DNA of 64,000 bases, from NCBI RefSeq assembly GCF_947495995.1, contig NZ_CANMAX010000001.1:434001-498000 (forward strand). Reading direction: 5' to 3'. The notes under the pieces were generated by a model. It was not told the origin of the DNA. It did not search any database and saw only the letters and a program-made list of their open reading frames with translations. The translations under genes and the position numbers were made by a program. This DNA is from an uncultured Tenacibaculum sp. Its GTDB lineage: Bacteria; Bacteroidota; Bacteroidia; Flavobacteriales; Flavobacteriaceae. Positions 61,057 through 64,000 of the stretch are shown piece after piece (position 1 is the stretch's first letter; each line of letters opens with the position of its first letter).

Positions 61057-62115
61057 ATGAAAAGAGTTGTATTGAGTGTCGCAATTGTTGCTGGCTTATT
61101 AATAGGGTGCCAGGACGAGGATACTAAAAACACTGATCTTAATCAAGAACAAACATCTATCGACATGAGCGATTTTTACGTTCAAACAGATGAAACTAGT
61201 TCAAGATCAGCAGATGGAGCTGGTGATAAATGTCATTCTATGCGAGTATTAAATCAGAAATTAAAAGAAAATCCTGGTTTATACAAAAAAATGTATGATG
61301 TAGAATATCAAACTAGAAAATTTATTGCTGCTAAAAAAGGAAATGGAAACGGAGGAGGAAACAACGGCGGTGGAGACGGCGGAGGAACTCCTGTTACAGA
61401 TAATTTAGGAGTTATCAATATACCTGTATATGTACATGTAGTTTACAGCAATTCACAAGAGAACATTTCAAATACTCAAATTGCTTCTCAAATGACAGTT
61501 TTAAACAATGATTTTAGAAAGCAAAATTCTGACTCTAGCAATACTCCTGCTGAATTTGCTGGTGTAGCTGCTGACGCAGAAATCACTTTTTCTTTAGCTG
61601 GTACATTTAGATATGCTAACTCAAGAACTTCTTGGGGAACAAACGATGCAGTAAAATCTACTTACCCGCCAATTACACCTGAAACTCATTTAAATATTTG
61701 GGTTTGTAACATTGGTGGAGGAATTTTAGGTTACGCTCAATTCCCAGGTGGAAATTCTGCAACTGATGGAGTTGTATGTGCTCCTCAATATTTTGGAACA
61801 ACAGGTTATGTACAAGCTCCTTTTAACGGAGGAAGAACTATGACTCACGAAGTTGGTCATTATTTAAACTTACGTCATATTTGGGGTGATGGTAGATGTC
61901 GTCAAGATGATTTTGTTACAGATACACCATCTTCTGATCGTCCAAATTATGGATGTCCAACATATCCAACAGCTCACTGTAGATCTAACGACATGACCAT
62001 GAATTATATGGATTATACTGATGATGCTTGTATGAGTTTATTCACTGAAGGTCAAAAAGCTAGAATGAGAGCTATTTTCCAACCAGGTGGAGCTAGAGCA
62101 TCTATTTTAAATTAG
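61057..62115 (+). CDS. M43 (pappalysin/cytophagalysin) zinc metalloprotease lipoprotein
   Basis: A 352-residue extracellular or surface metalloprotease. Lipobox GLLIGC (Cys about 18). The zinc motif HEVGHYLNLRH has H264, E265, H268 and H274; the Met-turn is MNYMDYTDD. A Gly/Asn-rich linker (about 97-112) lies before the catalytic domain (about 115-352), which has the M43 features IPVYVHVVYSNSQENIS and LNIWVCNIGGGILGYAQFPGG. Four Cys residues near the zinc site probably form disulfides. It is ended by a strong terminator and lacks a T9SS tail, so it stays lipid-anchored. Confidence 0.9.
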   Translation: MKRVVLSVAIVAGLLIGCQDEDTKNTDLNQEQTSIDMSDFYVQTDETSSRSADGAGDKCHSMRVLNQKLKENPGLYKKMYDVEYQTRKFIAAKKGNGNGGGNNGGGDGGGTPVTDNLGVINIPVYVHVVYSNSQENISNTQIASQMTVLNNDFRKQNSDSSNTPAEFAGVAADAEITFSLAGTFRYANSRTSWGTNDAVKSTYPPITPETHLNIWVCNIGGGILGYAQFPGGNSATDGVVCAPQYFGTTGYVQAPFNGGRTMTHEVGHYLNLRHIWGDGRCRQDDFVTDTPSSDRPNYGCPTYPTAHCRSNDMTMNYMDYTDDACMSLFTEGQKARMRAIFQPGGARASILN

Positions 62116-62130
62116 GAATTCAATCTTTAT

Positions 62131-62166
62131 AAAAGAAGTTTACTTTAAAGTAAACTTCTTTTTTTA
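62131..62166 (+). terminator. Terminator of the M43 protease gene
   Basis: Long near-perfect palindrome (AAGAAGTTTAC/GTAAACTTCTT) centred at 62146/62147, followed by a T-run. Confidence 0.85.
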
Positions 62167-62175
62167 TTTTTAAGC

Positions 62176-62604
62176 ATGAAAAAAATTATTCTGCTATTAA
62201 CAATTATATGTACTTCAATGAGCTGTACTTCTCAAAAAGAAAGCGTACAAAGAACTAACTCAATTAAAGAAATCTTATTTTCAGCTCACACCAGAGGGAC
62301 TTCAAAAAGTATTTCTGTAGTAGAACTTCAAGCAATTTTTAAAAATAACGGTAACACTTCAATATTTACAATTACAGATAAAGAAAAAAAACAGTTACTT
62401 GAGTTAATTAAAAAATTAAATTTAAAAAGTATTTCTCAAATAGAAGCTCCTTCAAACAAAAGACATTCAGATGGTACTTTACACGCTTCATTAACAATTA
62501 AAACAAATAAAGAATCTTTTACATCTAGTGATTTTGATGATGGTAATCCACCTGCAGAATTAAAAGACATTATAAATTTATTACAAACATTCTCTCAAGA
62601 GTAG
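62176..62604 (+). CDS. Small lipoprotein of unknown function
   Basis: A 142-residue predicted lipoprotein (SMSCTSQ, Cys about 17). The mature part has SIKEILFSAHTRGTSKSISVVEL, a Lys-rich helix (KEKKQLLELIKKLNLKSI) and DGTLHASLTIKTNKESFTSSDFDDGNPPAELKDII. No family is recognised. It precedes speD by 40 bp on the same strand and may be co-transcribed with the polyamine cassette, but an apparent -7 (TATCTTTA) just before speD suggests separate expression. Confidence 0.6.
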   Translation: MKKIILLLTIICTSMSCTSQKESVQRTNSIKEILFSAHTRGTSKSISVVELQAIFKNNGNTSIFTITDKEKKQLLELIKKLNLKSISQIEAPSNKRHSDGTLHASLTIKTNKESFTSSDFDDGNPPAELKDIINLLQTFSQE

Positions 62605-62644
62605 TTTTCTTCTGTGTTTTAGAATTATATGTATCTTTACGCTC

Positions 62645-63010
62645 ATGAAAAAGAGTTTAGGTTACCAAACTACTATTGATTTTTACGATTGTGATGAAAA
62701 CATCATAGATTCTGTAAGTGTAATAGAAAACATTTTAACTACCGCTGCAAAAATCATGAACCTATCTGTAGTAAACACTACAATTCATGAATTCTCTCCT
62801 ATTGGTATTAGCGGTGTAGTAGTTATTAAAGAAAGTCATATCGCCATTCATACTTGGCCAGAACATAAATATGTAGCTCTCGATTTTTTTACTTGTAATT
62901 CGTCTTTTGATTTAGATGAAGGAATTTTGTGGATTAAAGAACAATTTAAAAGTGGAAGATTCGAAAAAAACTCAAACCAAAGAGGTTTTCTTGATGTAAT
63001 TAAACAATGA
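62645..63010 (+). CDS. speD: S-adenosylmethionine decarboxylase proenzyme (class 1B)
   Basis: Pyruvoyl enzyme making decarboxylated SAM, the aminopropyl donor for spermidine. The 121-residue proenzyme would self-cleave between E63 and S64 in IKESHIAIHTWPEHKYV; H69 and C84 complete the catalytic trio, each one residue offset from the Thermotoga maritima enzyme (S63, H68, C83). The start is ATG 62645, with TATCTTTA four bases before it. Its stop overlaps the channel gene start (ATGA). In this context the enzyme may serve a specialised polyamine function linked to the membrane rather than bulk spermidine synthesis. Confidence 0.94.
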   Translation: MKKSLGYQTTIDFYDCDENIIDSVSVIENILTTAAKIMNLSVVNTTIHEFSPIGISGVVVIKESHIAIHTWPEHKYVALDFFTCNSSFDLDEGILWIKEQFKSGRFEKNSNQRGFLDVIKQ

Positions 63011-63801
63011 TTAAACAGAAAGTAGCTTTATTATTTGATGACGAAAGAGGAAATCTAAAAGGCGATAAACTTTTAGAACACTTTATCTCGTGGCTAATCA
63101 TAGTTAATATGTTTGCCATTGTTTTAGAATCTTATAAAGATATTCAAGAAGCTTACAGCAACTTTTTCAATCTTTTAGAATTATTTTCAATCACTATTTT
63201 TTCTCTAGAATACATTTTAAGAATATGGATTGCCGATGTTTCTTACCAAGGATTATCTAAAGGTAAAGCAAGATTAAAGTATATGACTTCCTTTATGGGA
63301 ATTGTAGATTTAGTAGCTATTCTTCCTTTTTTCCTTCCGTATTTTATAAAAGTTGATTTAAGAATATTAAGAACACTTCGTCTTTTTAGACTACTTCGTT
63401 TATTGAAATTAAAACGTTATTTCAAATCTTTAAGTGTTATTAAAAACGTAATATTAAAAACAAAGAACGAAATTATTGTTACTATTTTTTTAGTATTCAT
63501 CTTATTAATACTTGCCTCTACATTAATGTATAATGTAGAAAAACATGCACAACCAGATGCATTTGAAAATATTGGTCAAGCCATGTGGTGGGCAGTAGCA
63601 ACACTTACCACTGTTGGTTACGGAGATATTTATCCGATCACAGGAATGGGAAAAATCTTAAGTGCATTTATTGCTTTATTAGGTATTGGTATTGTAGCAT
63701 TACCTACAGGAATTATAAGCTCTGCTTATATAGAAGAAGTTAGAAAATTAAAAACCAAAGAACAACAATGTTGTCCGCATTGTGGAAAAGAAATACAATA
63801 A
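63007..63801 (+). CDS. Voltage-gated potassium channel family ion transporter
   Basis: A 264-residue six-helix (Ion_trans) channel subunit. The S4 voltage sensor has the repeated Arg/Lys pattern in DLRILRTLRLFRLLRLLKLKRYF. The selectivity filter is TLTTVGYGDIYP between S5 and S6 (about 195-210), typical for potassium. The N-terminal cytoplasmic segment is short, and the C-terminus ends CCPHCGKEIQ, a small C-x-x-C metal-like knuckle. It overlaps speD by four bases and is 3 bp upstream of the DUF4178 gene, so the three form one operon. Confidence 0.9.
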   Translation: MIKQKVALLFDDERGNLKGDKLLEHFISWLIIVNMFAIVLESYKDIQEAYSNFFNLLELFSITIFSLEYILRIWIADVSYQGLSKGKARLKYMTSFMGIVDLVAILPFFLPYFIKVDLRILRTLRLFRLLRLLKLKRYFKSLSVIKNVILKTKNEIIVTIFLVFILLILASTLMYNVEKHAQPDAFENIGQAMWWAVATLTTVGYGDIYPITGMGKILSAFIALLGIGIVALPTGIISSAYIEEVRKLKTKEQQCCPHCGKEIQ

Positions 63802-63804
63802 ACT

Positions 63805-64000
63805 ATGTTTGGAACAAACTCAAATACAAATGATTTAAATAGATTAAAGGTTGGATCTACCTTTAAACTTTACAATACATCCTGGGAAGTCACAGAGATC
63901 GGAGAATACAACTGGCGCATGGAAAATTCTAGCACAGAGTATGTAATAAGATCTTCTGATAGAGAAGCATATTTAGAAGTAGAGCTTCACAAAGGTGAGC
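63805..64000 (+). CDS. DUF4178 domain protein (partial, runs off the window end)
   Basis: The first 65 codons of an open frame beginning MFGTNSNTNDLNRLKVGSTF and continuing through SWEVTEIGEYNWRMENSS and YLEVELHKGE. The repeating beta-strand pattern (KLYNTSWEVTEIGEYNW) matches DUF4178 proteins. It starts 3 bp after the channel stop. The rest of the gene, and presumably more of the cassette, lies beyond the window. Confidence 0.7.
   Translation, partial: MFGTNSNTNDLNRLKVGSTFKLYNTSWEVTEIGEYNWRMENSSTEYVIRSSDREAYLEVELHKGE

Noticed and set aside
1..64000. tRNA or rRNA genes, CRISPR arrays, insertion sequences, phage genes, replication origin
   Set aside because: No cloverleaf, direct-repeat array, transposase, integrase or DnaA-box cluster was seen in the window; the search was by eye, so short RNAs could be missed.

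Overview
The window looks like chromosomal DNA from a marine member of the Flavobacteriaceae (Bacteroidota). The evidence is A/T-rich DNA, several proteins with C-terminal type IX secretion (T9SS, Por) sorting tails, Bacteroidota-style -7 promoter elements (TAnnTTTG), an ECF sigma factor, a TonB receptor paired with a DUF5689 lipoprotein, flavobacterial families of unknown function (DUF4252, DUF6165, DUF3089, DUF6175-like) and a proton-pumping proteorhodopsin with Met at the colour-tuning position. The genus cannot be fixed from the sequence. I see no rRNA, tRNA, CRISPR array, insertion sequence or prophage.

Layout. 0-7 kb: membrane M28 peptidase, TatA, an O-methyltransferase, an ECF sigma/anti-sigma-like operon, then panB, an RDD protein and a 2-hydroxyacid dehydrogenase. 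7-11 kb: a secreted GH16 enzyme of the agarase/porphyranase/carrageenase type with a ricin-like lectin module, and a beta-helix lipoprotein. 11-21 kb: mostly housekeeping (aspartate kinase, fructose-bisphosphatase, Mn-type superoxide dismutase), an OmpA lipoprotein and a probable bifunctional ornithine-lipid synthase. 21-25 kb: a four-gene operon of exported proteins of unknown function. 25-29 kb: a TetR regulator flanked by two similar operators, cystathionine gamma-synthase and two DUF4252 paralogues. 29-31 kb: proteorhodopsin and the Blh retinal-forming oxygenase, divergent across a 93 bp region holding two matching inverted-repeat modules. 31-36 kb: an envelope/unknown gene run, thymidine kinase, alanine racemase and MscL. 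36-44 kb: two very large multidomain T9SS-secreted carbohydrate-active proteins. 44-50 kb: a divergent OsmC/AhpD-like pair, RecJ, and an M23 endopeptidase lipoprotein with two small secreted partners. 50-58 kb: exonuclease/endonuclease/phosphatase, TonB receptor, DUF5689 lipoprotein and a PiT phosphate transporter, with an 11-bp tandem repeat of Pho-box geometry between the divergent promoters. 58-64 kb: serine hydrolase, SufS-type cysteine desulfurase, M43 metalloprotease, and an operon of S-adenosylmethionine decarboxylase, voltage-gated ion channel and DUF4178 that runs off the end.

Together these describe a surface-associated algal-polysaccharide degrader that supplements its energy with light (opsin plus on-site retinal synthesis) and probably scavenges phosphate from organic phosphodiesters. 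The best candidates for little-described biology are the four-gene exported-protein operon (21.3-25.0 kb), the SpeD/channel/DUF4178 cassette (62.6-64 kb), the shared opsin/blh control region, and the possible phosphate-scavenging locus (50-58 kb).
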